The notes: a model not told the origin generated them from the letters alone. A stretch of 64,000 nt of DNA from Pseudisothecium myosuroides (GCA_951799445.1 OX637288.1:14386501-14450500), one strand, 5' to 3'. Counted from the first letter of the stretch, positions 36,567 to 49,345 are shown. A program made the numbers and translations.

Positions 36567-37055
36567 AAGAAAACATTAATGATGAGTGCAATCTCAAACT
36601 ATTGAACACTTAAAACTAGAGGGGCATTCAATTAACAAAACCTTGAGAGCAATCCATCAAAATGTCATAAAATACCACCACTATATAATATTCACCAAAA
36701 GAAGGCTAAAAAATAACCAATTAATAATATAATTAAATTAAAATCCTTAAGCAACAACAATTTTTGTCATTAATTTAGTATAGTGACAATGCTCAATGAT
36801 ATAAGTAGTGGCCCTATTATATTTGAACGCAAGTTATCAAAATATAGACTCATTGAACTTTTGCCAATACGTCATACTCCAATAAGAAGGAGCGTATTCC
36901 ATAATTAAAAACAAAAACAAAAAACGTAAACACCAAATCAAAATAGAAAGTACAATTAATGAATATCTAAACTAAAAATTTTAATCACTTAGCTCAAGCA
37001 AAATTGCTAGCATGTGAGCTTAAAATCTTAAGCCCATGAGCCTAGAGTCCCAGGC

Positions 37056-37215
37056 ACCTATGTTATAGGTACCTATACTATAAGCACCTTTCATGGTTAT
37101 AGGATACCTATGTTATAGATATGTATGTTAAAAGCATGTTCTATAGTTATAGGACACCTATAATATAGGTACCTATGTTATAGGCACCTTTATTGATTGT
37201 AGAATACCTACTTAT
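37056..37215. repeat. Imperfect tandem repeat with ACCTATGTTATAGG units
   Basis: Variants of ACCTATGTTATAGGTACCTA recur several times, and a larger period of about 70-75 bp is visible (TTATAGGATACC and TTATAGGACACC). Confidence 0.7.
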
Positions 37216-39002
37216 ACTTCAATTCAAGACTCGTAGGCTCGCATTTCTAGGCTTTCACGCTAGTGTTGTTGATTCTCATCCTACTTGTTGTTGAAATAAG
37301 ATTGTCTTTTCAACTTAATCTTCATCGCGTGGTGGTATTATTGCAAGCATATGTCCCAATTACAAGGGAAGCCCTATGGAATATCCCAAAATTACCTTGC
37401 ATGCTCTTAGATCAAATATTTCTAAAGCATACAAATGAAGTTCCTTTTGTCACAAATTTGACTATCTAAATTATGTAGATTATTTACTTATATGATTACT
37501 TTCCAAATTTTTGATAAAATATGTTTCAATTCAAAATTTTGACCATGGTCCTTGTCAATTTGAAATCTAATGTCTCTATCCATATATAGAGAGATTTTAT
37601 TTATTTATTTTTAAACAAATAAAATCATTTTATTGCACATATTGCAATACAAGCTTCACTACAACCACAACAATTTGCCACAGTTACTCAAAGTCTCTAT
37701 TCATATTATTGTCTAAATCAATCATTTTTATTTTCACTTGAAACTACCACTTCAAAGATTCATATTGGCATCTTAATCAATATGAATTTTTCAAAATAGA
37801 AAGATTTGATAGATACCTAAAAATAAAAAGATTTCAAATCACATTTGCCAACTTTAATTAATTATTCAGTAGGGAATGCAGATTGGGAGCACGGAATATG
37901 ACATATGAAGGAAATGAACAATATCAAAAGTAATTTAAAACTTTGATAGATCACAAATTATAATTTTTCATCACATAGAGGAAAATAATTCTTACTCCAC
38001 ATCTTATGAGAAGAACTGAAAGATATTATTTATTGTGTAATTATCTAAATCAAAAGATTACAATAATATTCTTAGCTTTCAGCTACACCAACAAGTAATT
38101 GAAGGAATACTTTGAAGGAATACTTTGGTTGCAATAACATTGTTCACGATCAATGCATTACAAAGTGGCCTCTTAGAATTGATAGGCTGAATGAAAAGAC
38201 TCAGAAGGGCATTTTCAAACTACTCTCTTTGTCCCAAAATAAATCTAGGGTTTCCAAATATACTTGTTCCAAATTAAATTCAAAATCCAGTCTCCACAAC
38301 TAGATCGACAACAATTGAAGCTAGTTTGAACACCCTAAAGCAAAAGAATCCACAAATGCCATGCTCTAAAGTCTATATAGCAATTCAATCTTTGCACAGG
38401 CAATCGAAACACAACCTCTAACCAACCAAAGGTGATGAATTCAACCCACAACTATACTAAACCTGCTACTAATAAATCCCTTGTTGATAATTTCCTAAAG
38501 TTGACCTTTGTATTCAATTTCGACAATGTCCTATGATTTATCATCGGACCTCCTTGCACCAACGTTGCTCAAAGAATGATTCAAATAATAGCACTGGAGC
38601 AGTTCCAAAAAAGGAAAAAATTTGTCAATTTCCCCGCTTTTTTTCAACTTGTGCCACTTCATTCTTGACTTCCATTTTTTCACGCCTAGCTAGTGGGGGT
38701 GATTAGAAGCTACAATGACTATGCAATCTTGTAAAAATAGGAGCAACTCATGCACAATTAATCTAGCCATTTGCAAGAAACCTCAGATTTATTTCGGATC
38801 AAAGGAAGTACAGTGGAGTGCTTGGAACAATGCAATAAATTAAATATATGTAGTGGTTTTCCCAAAAGATTAAAAAATGTATGAGCAATGCCATTAATAA
38901 TTTCAAGTAACTATTCAAAAAATCAAAGCATCCTAGAATAATTATTTATTTCAAAATTTCAAATTAATCAATGCAAATAAGGTTTAGTTTTTAATTTATA
39001 TA

Positions 39003-39885
39003 TTAATCTTTGAATGCCCAAAGGCACTATATTTTGGTATCAAATAAATTTTGAAGTTAAATGAAATCTTATTAAAGTATTATTTTGGATATTTTTTAAG
39101 TTGAATATATGCTTTAACCCTGAAACGACGCGGGGGTGCTGTTGCTTACCACTTTCATGGAATCTGTGTAGTTCTGGAAAAAAAAGAGATCTCCAATGAG
39201 GACGGGCTCATTCCTGAGAAGACTTTGCATGCCCCCACCTCTCACCTTAAAAATAGCGAATGAACAACTGCTTCTCTGTCCGCTATAGCAAATCCATTGT
39301 CATTCGTCGGACAATTTCAGTCCTCAGTGGTGTTCCAGGGTTAAGGTCTATTTTAAGCATTAAAATTTGGTTTTGAAAAAAAATTGTTAATGACATTTTT
39401 ATTGAAGATTTTATATAAGAATATTCATTGCAAATCTTGACTTTTTAGTGTTAGAGATTCTTAGAGATGTAATTCAAATACACTAAATTGAAGGAGAAAA
39501 TCATATTTGAAATTCATTTAAAGAAATTGTAGACCACATTTTGAGAAATTGTGTTTTGACTATGATTATGCATATTATATACTTTAATTTTCTATTTTTT
39601 TATGACCCCAATTTTAGATTTTACATGTGAAAAGAAGATTGAAAATCATCAAATTACTTTTGTAATTTTAATACCCTTTTAATCAAACATTGTCATCTTT
39701 CAATTCATAAATGATTGTGTTGTATTTTCTTTTCTTGTAAAATCCATAATACATTTAGTTTGAATTTGTATAGTCACAATTTTAAAAAACCTAATTAAAC
39801 TTATCAAAACTTGGTCTTTTAGGTTTAGTTTTGAACAAATTAAATCCAAAAAGCTCAAAAAGGCCTTGGGCATTTAGGGGTTTAA
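39003..39885. mobile_element. TTAA-flanked TIR element 5, 883 bp with nested insertion
   Basis: The left end is TTAATCTTTGAATGCCCAAA; the right end, reversed, is TTAAACCCCTAAATGCCCAA with one base offset. Without the nested 231-bp element it is about 650 bp, matching elements 4 and 9. Interior sequence is collinear with element 9 (for example TTTGAAGTTAAAT and GTATAGTCACAATTTT). Confidence 0.75.
39114..39344. mobile_element. GC-richer TTAA element nested in element 5, 231 bp
   Basis: The left end is TTAACCCTGAAACGACGCGG; the right end, reversed, is TTAACCCTGGAACACCACTG. This is a different family from its host (TTAACCCTR-AAC tips, higher GC) with the same TTAA target. It splits element 5 at a TTAA, and removing it restores continuity with the related element 9. 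Confidence 0.75.
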
Positions 39886-39902
39886 ATTATTTAAATTTTT
39901 CT

Positions 39903-40482
39903 TTTATCTCCAAAGGACTGAGGTACATTTCATGTAGAAATTGTCAAAAACTACCACTTTGGTAGTAGTGAAAAAATTAATCAGTTGATTTTAAAATTTT
40001 TAACCTTAAAAATATATATTAGACTACCATGGAAATGTGTACAATATTTTTTTTAAAACTTTGACAATACAGATTGAAAGGTTATAATGTTTGAAGAGAG
40101 AAAGAAAAGGTTTTTTTGACCTTGCCCAATATAAGTGGTATACTTTAATTCCTCCTAGAGTGAGATTTTTGCACTAAAAATGGATTTTTTTGAATAGTTA
40201 CATTTTATATTATGTTAGTTACTTGCCAAATTTTAGAATTAGAAGAGGAATTTTGCACATGTTGTTTGAAGTTGCCTAGATAGTCCCAAAAGTTATAGGC
40301 AACATAACTCTTTATCTATTGTAAGCACCCAATTAAAAAAATTATATTCCCACCAAGGGGATACATATTCACACCTTACGTCAAAATTTTGTGAAAATCT
40401 GATCAAAATTGACATTGTGTGCAACTATCCAAGATTTGTAGCATACATTGAATAGCCATTTAATTAGTCCTTTAGGGGTTAA
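39903..40482. mobile_element. TTAA-type TIR element 6, about 580 bp, left end decayed
   Basis: The right end, reversed, is TTAACCCCTAAAGGACTAAT. The left end is inferred from ATCTCCAAAGGACTGAGG at 39906-39923, where TTAA is no longer intact. Interior blocks (GGTTATAATGTTTGAA, TCAAAATTTTGTGAA) also occur in element 10. Confidence 0.55.
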
Positions 40483-40503
40483 AATTTTAGATGTCAACAA
40501 TAG

Positions 40504-40799
40504 GGGTTGTTACACCTTCTCCAAGAATGAAACTTCTATATAGAATGAGAAGATATAGAGGAAAAAGAGGAGCCAATAAGAGCCTTTTTCCATGAAGAAG
40601 GTGTAATACCCTTTTTGAGAAGAAAGAAATAGAGAGAATGGAGAATAAAGAAACCTCTTTATGCCCATTCTTCACCTTGATAGGAAAAGAAAGAAACTTC
40701 TCAATTTACGAAGAATGGGCCCTGTGCAATTCAAAGAAAGAGTATCACATCTTCATTCACTAAAGATTGAGAATGGAGAGAAGAAGGTGTAACAACTCT
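40504..40799. mobile_element. TIR MITE, about 296 bp
   Basis: The left end is GGGTTGTTACACCTTCTCC; the right end, reversed, is GAGTTGTTACACCTTCTTCT. Non-coding. It is related to the repeat at 33480-33999. Target duplication is unclear, so the superfamily is not assigned. Confidence 0.65.
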
Positions 40800-41338
40800 T
40801 AATAAAGAAGTTGCCTACTGTCTTATTAACACCATCCTATTGCTAAAATAAGTGAGGTAAGAAAATTATGCTATAGTTAGTACAAACTTAGTTCATTTGC
40901 TACCTCAAAAATGACGTGCCATGCTTTGAACGTAATCAAATAATGAAGAATAGAATCTAAATAGAAACCACAAATTTTCTCAAAAATTCTTAAACATGGT
41001 GAAGGTGAATATGACCATTTTATTTAAATAAATTATTTATAACTTTTTTGGTAGAAATATTGTAGCCCAAATTCAATCATTTGACTTGGCGGAGGGGAAA
41101 CAGAACTTCTGCCACTAGATTTGAGGTCCTTCCAAGATGAAATCCGAAGGCTACATCATCCCTTGCTCTAACTTAATCATGGCATCCAACCATGTATAAA
41201 GGAAAAAAATATATCTTTAACAATGGATTGACAACTTAGATAGGACTACTTATGATCTTGATTGACTTTTGGTGCAAATCTCCAAATTTTCCATCAAAAT
41301 GGTTAATTGTAAAAATTTTGCTCCTTTTTGTAAAGTCA
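40800..41338. other. AT-rich gene-free DNA
   Basis: Nothing recognisable between two transposons. Confidence 0.45.
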
Positions 41339-41881
41339 TTAATCCCTAAGGAAGTAAGGAGCCCATTTTGGGATTTTTGAGAGTTGGAGAAGGTTCTATT
41401 GACTAATAATTTAGAATTTTTGTGTCAAAAACTTAGGATTGTTCACAATCATTAAACTTTACATAGGAAGCTTTGTTTCATATCATTCCAATGAATATTG
41501 CAAAAGTTATAAATTATTTTTTGATTTCAATGTCAAAGCGGGCAATGAAAAAATCTATTGTAGATTTTAGAAATTAATTTTTTTCTTGTTAGGATAGATT
41601 CATATCTCTAAAGAAAGCTTTGAATCATTATATTCCAATAAATGACATGAAATTTATGAGGAGTTTTGTTTTCCAAACAACAAAGGCAAAATAACATATG
41701 AAGTTGTTTTTAATAATCAATTCTTTTATTTTTTAAATAACAACAAAAACATAAGATGTATCATACTTACTAGAATATTTTCATCATTTGGACTGGCATC
41801 GCTAATTCCATGTCAAAGTTATTAGCAATTAGTTTTTTCTTTCCTTTTGTAGCTCCTTTCACTTCCTTTTCAGGGGAGAGA

Positions 41882-41956
<75 letters not shown>

Positions 41957-42385
41957 TTTTTAAATTTTTTTTAATTTTAATTTTAATTTTTTTTGCATGT
42001 ATAGTGCACAATGTCACTAAATTGTGAATAATATTTGTAAGAAAAACAAGAATGGATATACTTATCTTCTCCTTGAGCTCTTTGGATCTGTCCTTTTTTA
42101 AGGTGGGCTACAATAGCATTGATTGGCTAATTTTTCAGTCTAGTCCATGCCCAAGCTAAACTCCAAAACATGAGTTATGAACTACAGGACACCATTCAAC
42201 TTTAAGAAATTCCACAAGGCGAAGTTTAACTTGAAATTTGATCAAACTATTGTCACTAAATTCATAATACAATCTGTTTTCTAGAGATAATTTTTATAAA
42301 AAAAAAATCAAATTTTGAGAACAGGTAGCTCAAAAAAGAGAAAAAAAAACACCAAAAAATGATCACTTGGATCATTAGGGGTTAA
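41339..42385. mobile_element. TTAA-flanked TIR element 7, 1,047 bp
   Basis: The left end is TTAATCCCTAAGGAAGTAAG; the right end, reversed, is TTAACCCCTAATGATCCAAG. It is longer than its relatives partly because of the (AT)n and T-rich run at 41885-41990. Confidence 0.65.
41885..41937. repeat. (AT)n microsatellite, about 53 bp
   Basis: An uninterrupted AT dinucleotide run, followed by a T-rich stretch to about 41957. Confidence 0.95.
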
Positions 42386-42490
42386 ATGAACAAACTTCAT
42401 TCATACGCCAATCATAGTTATTTGTATATGGTCAGAGTTAATCTCTCTCTTCCTGCATTCTTTGAGAGGCAATTTCAGGTCTACCCTGAA

Positions 42491-42735
42491 TAAGAGGCTA
42501 GGGAGGATTGACCCCCTCATTGCTCCAACCAAGGATAAATGTAGAAAATTGCCTCCTATTTTTTACCGTGCATTTTTTTATTCTTCACTTCCCTAGACTA
42601 GATTAGGAACCTCTCATTGCAAATATGAATTCAAAATTTTCCAATTTTATCATGGGTGGCAAATAATTAAAAATTCCAATGTTTTCCCAAGAGATAAATT
42701 GCAGGGCAATAAGGGGATCAATTCACCCTAGCTTA
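42491..42735. mobile_element. Small TIR MITE, about 245 bp
   Basis: The left end TAAGAGGCTAGGGAGGATTG matches the reversed right end TTAAGCTAGGGTGAATTGAT. The shared region continues through CCCC-T-ATTGC. Non-coding; superfamily unassigned. Confidence 0.55.
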
Positions 42736-43542
42736 ACCAAGAATGAAAAGGGAATATTGAGTGGTCCAGATGACCCTCAAACTACTGGATGACGGTGGAA
42801 AGATACCCAAACCAAATGGCGTGATTGCAGGTTCAATACCTAGTAGCGACAGATCGTGTTTATTTGACGTGAAATCAGCCTCTCTACTTGACAGAAACCC
42901 CTAGCAGTGTGTTGTTCAACAAGCTTGTCTGTAAAAAATAAAAATAAAATTTGAGAAAAGGCAGCATCTAAAGGGGGCGAGCCCCATACTCCTCGAAGCC
43001 CAAGGCCCAACTGGGCCTACGAGCATACGCCCGTCGTGGCGTCACCTTTGAGTTTCCGCGGGTGTGCGTTGTTGACTGCGACCAAGAATCGCCGCAGACC
43101 ATGTGTTGCCACCGATCTGCACTTGCTTTGGCCAATACCACCCCCCCCGCGAATCCCGCACACTTTCCTCATGATCAGTAGCACAGAAATGGTAACAAAC
43201 TATCCGCCTGTTTCCAACTTGTTGCAGTAATAATTTGGTCTAATTTGTGCTTCCAATTGCGGAACAGGGGAAGTTAACTTGTGGCGGTGTCCCTGGCTCA
43301 CGCCCTCCCTTTATGAATCACGGTTCTCCGGGGCGCGTTGTGACGACTTTTGGAAACGCACTCCAGGTGCAGAACTGAAGTGCGTGCGTTTTGGCTGAGG
43401 GAGGCTGGCTGGTTCGTGGGAGTTTGCTCGCTTTGGATCTGGATCTGGATCTGAAATTTCCGCTTCCTTTCATCCCCTCGCTTGTTGAGTGCCAAGACCT
43501 CGCTGCGGTTATATTTGGAGGGCTTGACGTTACCACGAAATC
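42736..43542. other. Upstream region of GMD
   Basis: The first 200 bp contains a tRNA B-box-like GGTTCAATACC near 42831 followed by an A-rich tail, possibly a SINE fragment. From about 42970 GC rises; this should be the GMD promoter and 5' UTR. Confidence 0.4.
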
Positions 43543-46069
43543 ATGGCACACAAGCCAACAGGTGAGTGAGCGACCCAATTCTTGGCATTACCTGAAGCGC
43601 GGCTGATCCTGGGGTTTTGGACTTCTAGTCTGTGTTTGCGCTGGAAACAGAGGTTCGAGAGGCTTGAGAGGTTTGAGAGGTTTGAGAGGACTTCAGATCT
43701 ATTTTGGTGGTGAAACCGGAGGTGGGTTTGTGAGTTTGAGAGTTCCCGGTTCGCGATCGAGGGTTTTGTAATGTCGGTCAAGGTTTGATTTCGGACAGTT
43801 TGGAGTTGGTGGAATTTCTTTTGGTCGAGAGTTCTATGGGTTTGGGTGATTTTCGTTGTTTGCTGAGATTGTTGTGAATGTCTTTTCCTTTGTTGTAGCT
43901 TTGAAAGATCTGGTAGCTATGGCGCCAGAGGACGCACCGTTGAAGAAGGCGCTTATCACGGGCATCACCGGGCAGGATGGCTCGTACTTGACCGAGTTTT
44001 TGCTCAAGAAGGGCTACGAAGTGCACGGCATTATTCGGAGGTCGTCCAACTTCAACACGCAGCGCCTGGAGCACATTTACATTGACCCCCACAATTCCAG
44101 CGCCCGCATGAAACTGCACTACGGGGATCTGTCGGATGCGTCGTCGTTGCGCAAGTGGGTGGACACGATCTGTCCGGACGAGGTCTACAACTTGGGCGCC
44201 CAGTCTCATGTTGGGGTTTCCTTTGAAAACCCTGATTATACGGCTGATGTTGTGGCCACGGGAGCTTTGAGACTGCTGGAGGCTGTGCGTATTCACATTT
44301 CCAGCACTGGACGACAAGTAAGCCCACTTTTCTGTGTTCGGAGGATGGCTTTTCTTGGTTTTGTCTCCTGGAATTTGTAAATCTTAAGCAACGTACATAA
44401 CATTCTTGTGCCTTAAGTACCATACTAAGCACTCTTTTGCCTGAAGGAACATGACACAGTTCTTAGCCTAGAATTACGTGCGAAACGTTCTTTTGCTTCA
44501 AGTAACATCATATTTAGCATCCTTTGGCCTTTGTGAGCTTGCACTCTTCACTTTTGAAATGGAAAGTAGCATACCCTTCGTCTCATTCTGACATGATTGA
44601 CTGAGTTTTTAAGGTTGAATTTTATTGAGGGTTCTTCTTGTATGCAACTCTCATTGGTGCTTTGCAATGCCCTTAACCTCTCGGTGTCCAAACTAAAAAT
44701 ACGATAGTCACTTTGGAAGCTAATACCGGTTGTCGATTATAGTAGGTTCCTAAATATATTTTTACAGTCAGGAAGTGTTTGGTAGGAATTCTTCTTTCTA
44801 ATAACGCTTCTTACTACCTTCCTGGAAGCTTCCTAAATCATGTATTTCAACTCCTGTAGTCATGGATGTGGCTATTTGGGCACTTTGAGGTTAGACGATA
44901 GTGAGGTAACCTACAACTTCAGCTGAACATCTAATATAATGAGCATGGTGGATTTGTATTCGTTGGCGCAGCTGAAGGAATGGTTTGTAAAGTATACTTG
45001 TATTTATTATCTTTTGATTGGTTATTGTTTGTTTGTGTTTGATTCTTTTCAGGTGAAGTACTACCAAGCTGGATCATCAGAGATGTATGGTGCCACTCCT
45101 CCCCCCCAGGACGAGACCACTGTCTTCCACCCTCGCAGTCCTTACGCTGTTGCGAAGGTCGCTGCCCACTTTTATACTGTGAACTACCGAGAGGCTTATG
45201 GTCTCTTTGCTTGCAATGGGATCCTCTTCAACCACGAGTCGCCGCGCAGGGGTGAGAATTTCGTTACGAGGAAAATTACGCGAGCCATTGGTCGCATCAA
45301 GATTGGCCTCCAGAAGAAGCTTTTCCTTGGCAACCTCAAGGCCTCTCGCGATTGGGGATTTGCTGGAGACTACGTGGAGGGCATGTGGCTCATGTTGCAG
45401 CAGGACAAGCCTGATGACTATGTCCTTGCCACTGAGGATTCCCACACTGTCGAAGAATTTCTGGAAGAATCCTTCAGCTACGTTGGATTGAACTGGAAGG
45501 ATCACGTGGAGATCGATCCCAGGTCAGTTGCTTTGCTAGCTCTCCCCGCGTTGATACTGTAAAGTTAGGAAACTTGAGGACGATTAGTGACTCTGCCTGC
45601 AAGTAGTTTGCTAGAAGATTGGGCAGAATGTTGCTTCTTTTGAATGCTTCTGTGGTCTCTGTGGTTTACCTACACTCATACCTCTTTAATCTGACTGCCT
45701 AAAAATTGTCAATTACTTAGTTTGAATGTGACAAGTGTGAAGCAGTTAATGATAGTGTGATACTTTTGCAGGATTTTTCAGAATGTCGTTTTGTTGATCA
45801 TAACGAAGAGTTCTGATTATAATGGTTATGGTCACGAATACTTATTTGTGTCTAATTCATCTCTGGTTGTGAATTTCAGATACTTCCGTCCCTCAGAAGT
45901 GGACAATCTCAGAGGCTCAGCGCAGAAGGCGAAGACTGTGCTGGGCTGGGAGCCGAAGGTTAACTTCAAGCAGTTGGTTGCCATGATGGTGGAAGGTGAT
46001 TTGGAGAGGGCTAAACGTGAGAAGGTGCTGGTTGACAATGGCTACATTGATTCACACCAACAACCTTAA
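43543..46069 (+). CDS. GDP-mannose 4,6-dehydratase, four exons
   Basis: Exons 43543-43561, 43899-44317, 45053-45522 and 45880-46069 give 365 residues. The enzyme converts GDP-mannose to GDP-4-keto-6-deoxymannose in the cytosol, the first step toward GDP-fucose for cell wall and glycoprotein fucosylation. The Rossmann NADP motif GITGQDG lies at 28-34, SSE at 154-156 and the catalytic YxxxK at Y177/K181 (SPYAVAK); [11 protein letters not shown] and [11 protein letters not shown] are conserved. The C-terminus [11 protein letters not shown]...DSHQQP matches plant GMDs. I choose the 19-nt first exon (MAHKPTALKDLVA) because GTGAGT and TTGTAG borders put it in frame; the alternative start is [10 protein letters not shown] at 43919, giving 352 residues. 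Both starts keep all domains. Confidence 0.93.
43648..43690. repeat. GAGAGGTTT minisatellite in GMD intron 1
   Basis: GAGAGG(C/T)TT units occur four times in tandem (GAGAGGCTTGAGAGGTTTGA and on). Confidence 0.8.
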
Positions 46070-47900
46070 AGCATTGTAGCATTTGATGTTTGATATTTTA
46101 ATCTGTAGCATTTGGCTGAGCGAATTGTGTTAACTCATCTGCTTAATTGCGGAGGGATAGTCTGCAACGAGAACGGAACCTCTGGCAAACAAGTTCAAAG
46201 ATACCGCAGTCTTTACGTTATATATCACTTTGCTGGTCAGTGAGCTGGAGTTTACGTGACAGTCGACTGGGCTGTCTGCGAGGCCTAGTGCTGGCAGTTG
46301 TGGTACCATTCTTTTTCTGAGGCAAATCTTTGATAATATGCAAAAAGCATCTGTAATATCATTCAGGTCTGTTGTCAGAGGACTTTTTTCCATTTAACAT
46401 TCTTCTGTAGAAGTGTATTGGAGCGACATGATGGGATTCGTTTCCTGCACCATATGGACGTGGGAACGTACTCTAGTTCTAGGAACTTAATTGAAAATTG
46501 CTTTTATGACCTTACATAGTTTATATTCAACCACTGCTCAGTCTGTTTCCTCAAATATGCTCACAGATATTTAGTAGAGAAATTCTCTGATTTCTGAGCT
46601 GATGATATTAGTGGGATCACACAACGTTGATCGGGTGAGAGCCAGCTTGGCTTGGTTTCTTTTGAAATTTTTGCGTTTCTTTCACAAAGATTGCTTGTAA
46701 GCATTCATTGTGGAAGTCTTGCAACGGTGATATGGACAACTTGGTACAGGAGCTTATGAAAAAGTCTCGATTTAGCAGTTACGAGTGAAATGCAAAGAAA
46801 ACCGGTTCACCAGTTTCTACGAAGAGCATCCGCACTGTGGATGTGGAACGGAAGAGATGGCCGGATTCGCAAATGGCCGGGCTACTTTTTCAAACACACC
46901 ATGTGCTCGCAAATACGGAGTAGAATAGAAGAGCTTGGGCTTGCCAAATTATGAGCTTGGCAGTGAATCCTCCTATGTTGTTCATCATCTTTCCGAGCCC
47001 CTCAATTTGAACCCCAATTTAACTAATTATGGACTACTATCCAGTTGACAATTAACATTGCATTTGCAAGTAAATGATGAAAATATGATATAAATATAGT
47101 CCAAATGTAGACTTTTGAATTAAAATGGATCATCATTTTGAATCAAATAAAATTTATAAAAAATAAAAAATAGACAAGTATTGGCCAACCGATACATTTT
47201 CAATTATAGAAAATGTTTATAATTTGAGGATTTGTTCATAAGTAGTTCAATTGTGGTTTTTGGGATTTGCTATTGAGATCTCACCATTCTAACAATTCAT
47301 TGGGCAAGCAATAATGGAGGCATGAATAGTAGCCTTGACTTCATGAATAGTAGCACACTTATTCCACCTCAAAGTGGGGACTTGGCAAGCGGAATCAACA
47401 AAGAGATTTGCGGAGCCCGTAATGAGACATTTGATGAATCAAATTTTCCGTGTGATAGTGGCAATGCTCTAACCTCATCCAAGCAGAAAGAATCGTATGT
47501 TGTAGAAGAGTGATGCAGAGTTTCAAAGGTTGGGACACTATTAGGGCATCCAAGTGGTTATTTGTAGTGATTTGTCAAGGTTTTACTTTTACTTCCAAAG
47601 GTAAGCATTTGAAGTTCAACACTTACAATACCAAGACCACTCAAAGTATTGAAATGCAACAATATAGTTGTAAATGAGTTTACATTTCTTTATCAAATGG
47701 AATGTTGGACTAATAAGATTTTATTCAACTAAAGATGATCTCAATGACAATGGATTTATATGACAAGCATCTTTCAATGAAGGGAGTTTTCATGAAATTG
47801 ACAATTTTCAGTCAGTCATTTTCTAAATGCAAAATTTTCCAGTCAAGAAATGCATTTCTTGAATATTCTTTGAGCATCGGTAATAAATTGTCAAAACTAG
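46070..47900. other. GMD 3' region grading into AT-rich DNA
   Basis: The first several hundred bases are probably 3' UTR and spacer. After about 47000 the sequence is AT-rich. A 63-codon frame at 47322-47513 is unrecognised. Confidence 0.4.
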
Positions 47901-47985
47901 TACTCCCTCTGTTTCTGAAAAAGACCCGGGTTTCCTTTGTAAAATACAAAGGAAACCCGAGTCTTTTTCAGAAACAGAGGGAGTA
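47901..47985. mobile_element. Stowaway-like MITE, 85-bp near-perfect hairpin
   Basis: TACTCCCTCTGTTTCTGAAA on the left equals the reversed right end. The arms are 40 bp with one mismatch around a 5-nt centre. The CTCCCTCYGT tip and TA borders are the Stowaway (Tc1/mariner MITE) signature. It is unusually short, being almost only TIR. Confidence 0.85.
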
Positions 47986-49345
47986 TAAATTTTCCTTATC
48001 AATAAAGTTTGTTGACAATTTTTCCAATTCATTAGTAATGGCTAAATATATAAGATAGCAATGTTGGCAAATCAAGAGTTAAGTTAATAAGGAATACTAA
48101 TACTAAACCATTGTAATCTCATTGTTATTTGATACTAAATTGATCTAATATAACCTTTTAAACACTTCAAACATTGACCACACTATTAAAGTTTTGAATT
48201 AAAAAATTTTGAAATGGATTTTGAAATAATTCCCAAAGATCATCAATAGATGCTAGAGTTATCTTTAAATTCAACAATATTTTATATTTGTAATTAAACA
48301 CTAGAAACATAGTTGCCAACACCTATTCACATTATTGTTCATTAAATTGACCTCATTTTTCATTGAAATAAGGTGAATACCTCTATTTTGAATAACTTTA
48401 TAAATAATTCTTTTAAAACCTTCAAATGATCCATTTTTTCAAAACCACTAAAAGCTAGAAAATCAGAGAACTACACGTCTATTCAATTTGTGCTCATAAA
48501 GAAGTGATTCAAAGACATGGAGAAGGAAAGACCAATTTTCATTGGATGGTTACAAGCCAATTTCAACTAATTTTGAAAGACCATGTAAATAGAATCCACC
48601 ATCGCCACCTTCTTCACTTGAGCTACAAAAAGCATCGAGACCAACTTCATTTCAAAAGCTCATACATGTCTTGCTAAAGTTTAATAGAAATTGTTATCTA
48701 GAGCCTGAAAAGGATAGACCATTTTCTGGTTACGGTTCAACAAAGTTTACAAGACCAACTAGTTTTAAAGGCAATCCAGTGACAAGAGAGCCAAATTCAC
48801 ACTAAATTTGTTGAGACAAGGTTGTCAACCAAAATATTCCTCAATGTCTTTTAAAATATGGGGCTCACCATATCCAAAAACATGCAAAAAATCTGTGAGG
48901 TCATGCTCTCAAGAATTCACAAACTTGAACTCTCATATGGACTCTGCATTTGCTACAACCACAAAACGCTCCCTAATATGACAGAAGCCCAATACAAATA
49001 TGCAAAGTAAGTATTCATTAAAGTGTTTTTTAAATTCAAAGTTATTTCTATATTATAATCGAACCACCAATGTAAATCTTTCATTTGGCCCTTTTTCAAT
49101 TTTTACTCTACATAGCAATTGAGTTTTGATTCAACTTATTATTCAACAAGGCCACATCAAATAGTCTTCTTCCTAGTCGTGCAACTCTAAGACTCCATGA
49201 TTGTATGCATTCAAATGACATTTGAGTTGTCTTTTTACCAAATAAAAGTTTTGGTCTCACATTTTCAACTCCAAATTTGAAGGACAAAATTTTTGACCCG
49301 TTTTTTTGTGGCTTGGAGTTGCATGTGTAGGGCCAAAACTTCAAC
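47986..49345. other. AT-rich gene-free DNA
   Basis: A stretch near 48890-48990 reads open on the + strand (IHKLELSYGLCICYNHKTLP) and ends at a GTAAGT. It could be a stray exon fragment. No gene model is supported. Confidence 0.35.

Larger units (their letters stand above)
36125..39002. other. AT-rich gene-free DNA
   Basis: It contains the palindrome at 36547 and the repeats at 37056, listed separately. Open frames at 37263-37469 and 38112-38303 show no recognisable domain. Confidence 0.4.

Noticed and set aside
37056..37215. CRISPR-like array
   Set aside because: Units are variable and contiguous with no spacers, and the genome is eukaryotic.
42780..42960. tRNA gene or tRNA-derived SINE
   Set aside because: Only a B-box-like GGTTCAATACC and an A-rich tail are visible. 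An A box at the right distance and a cloverleaf could not be found.
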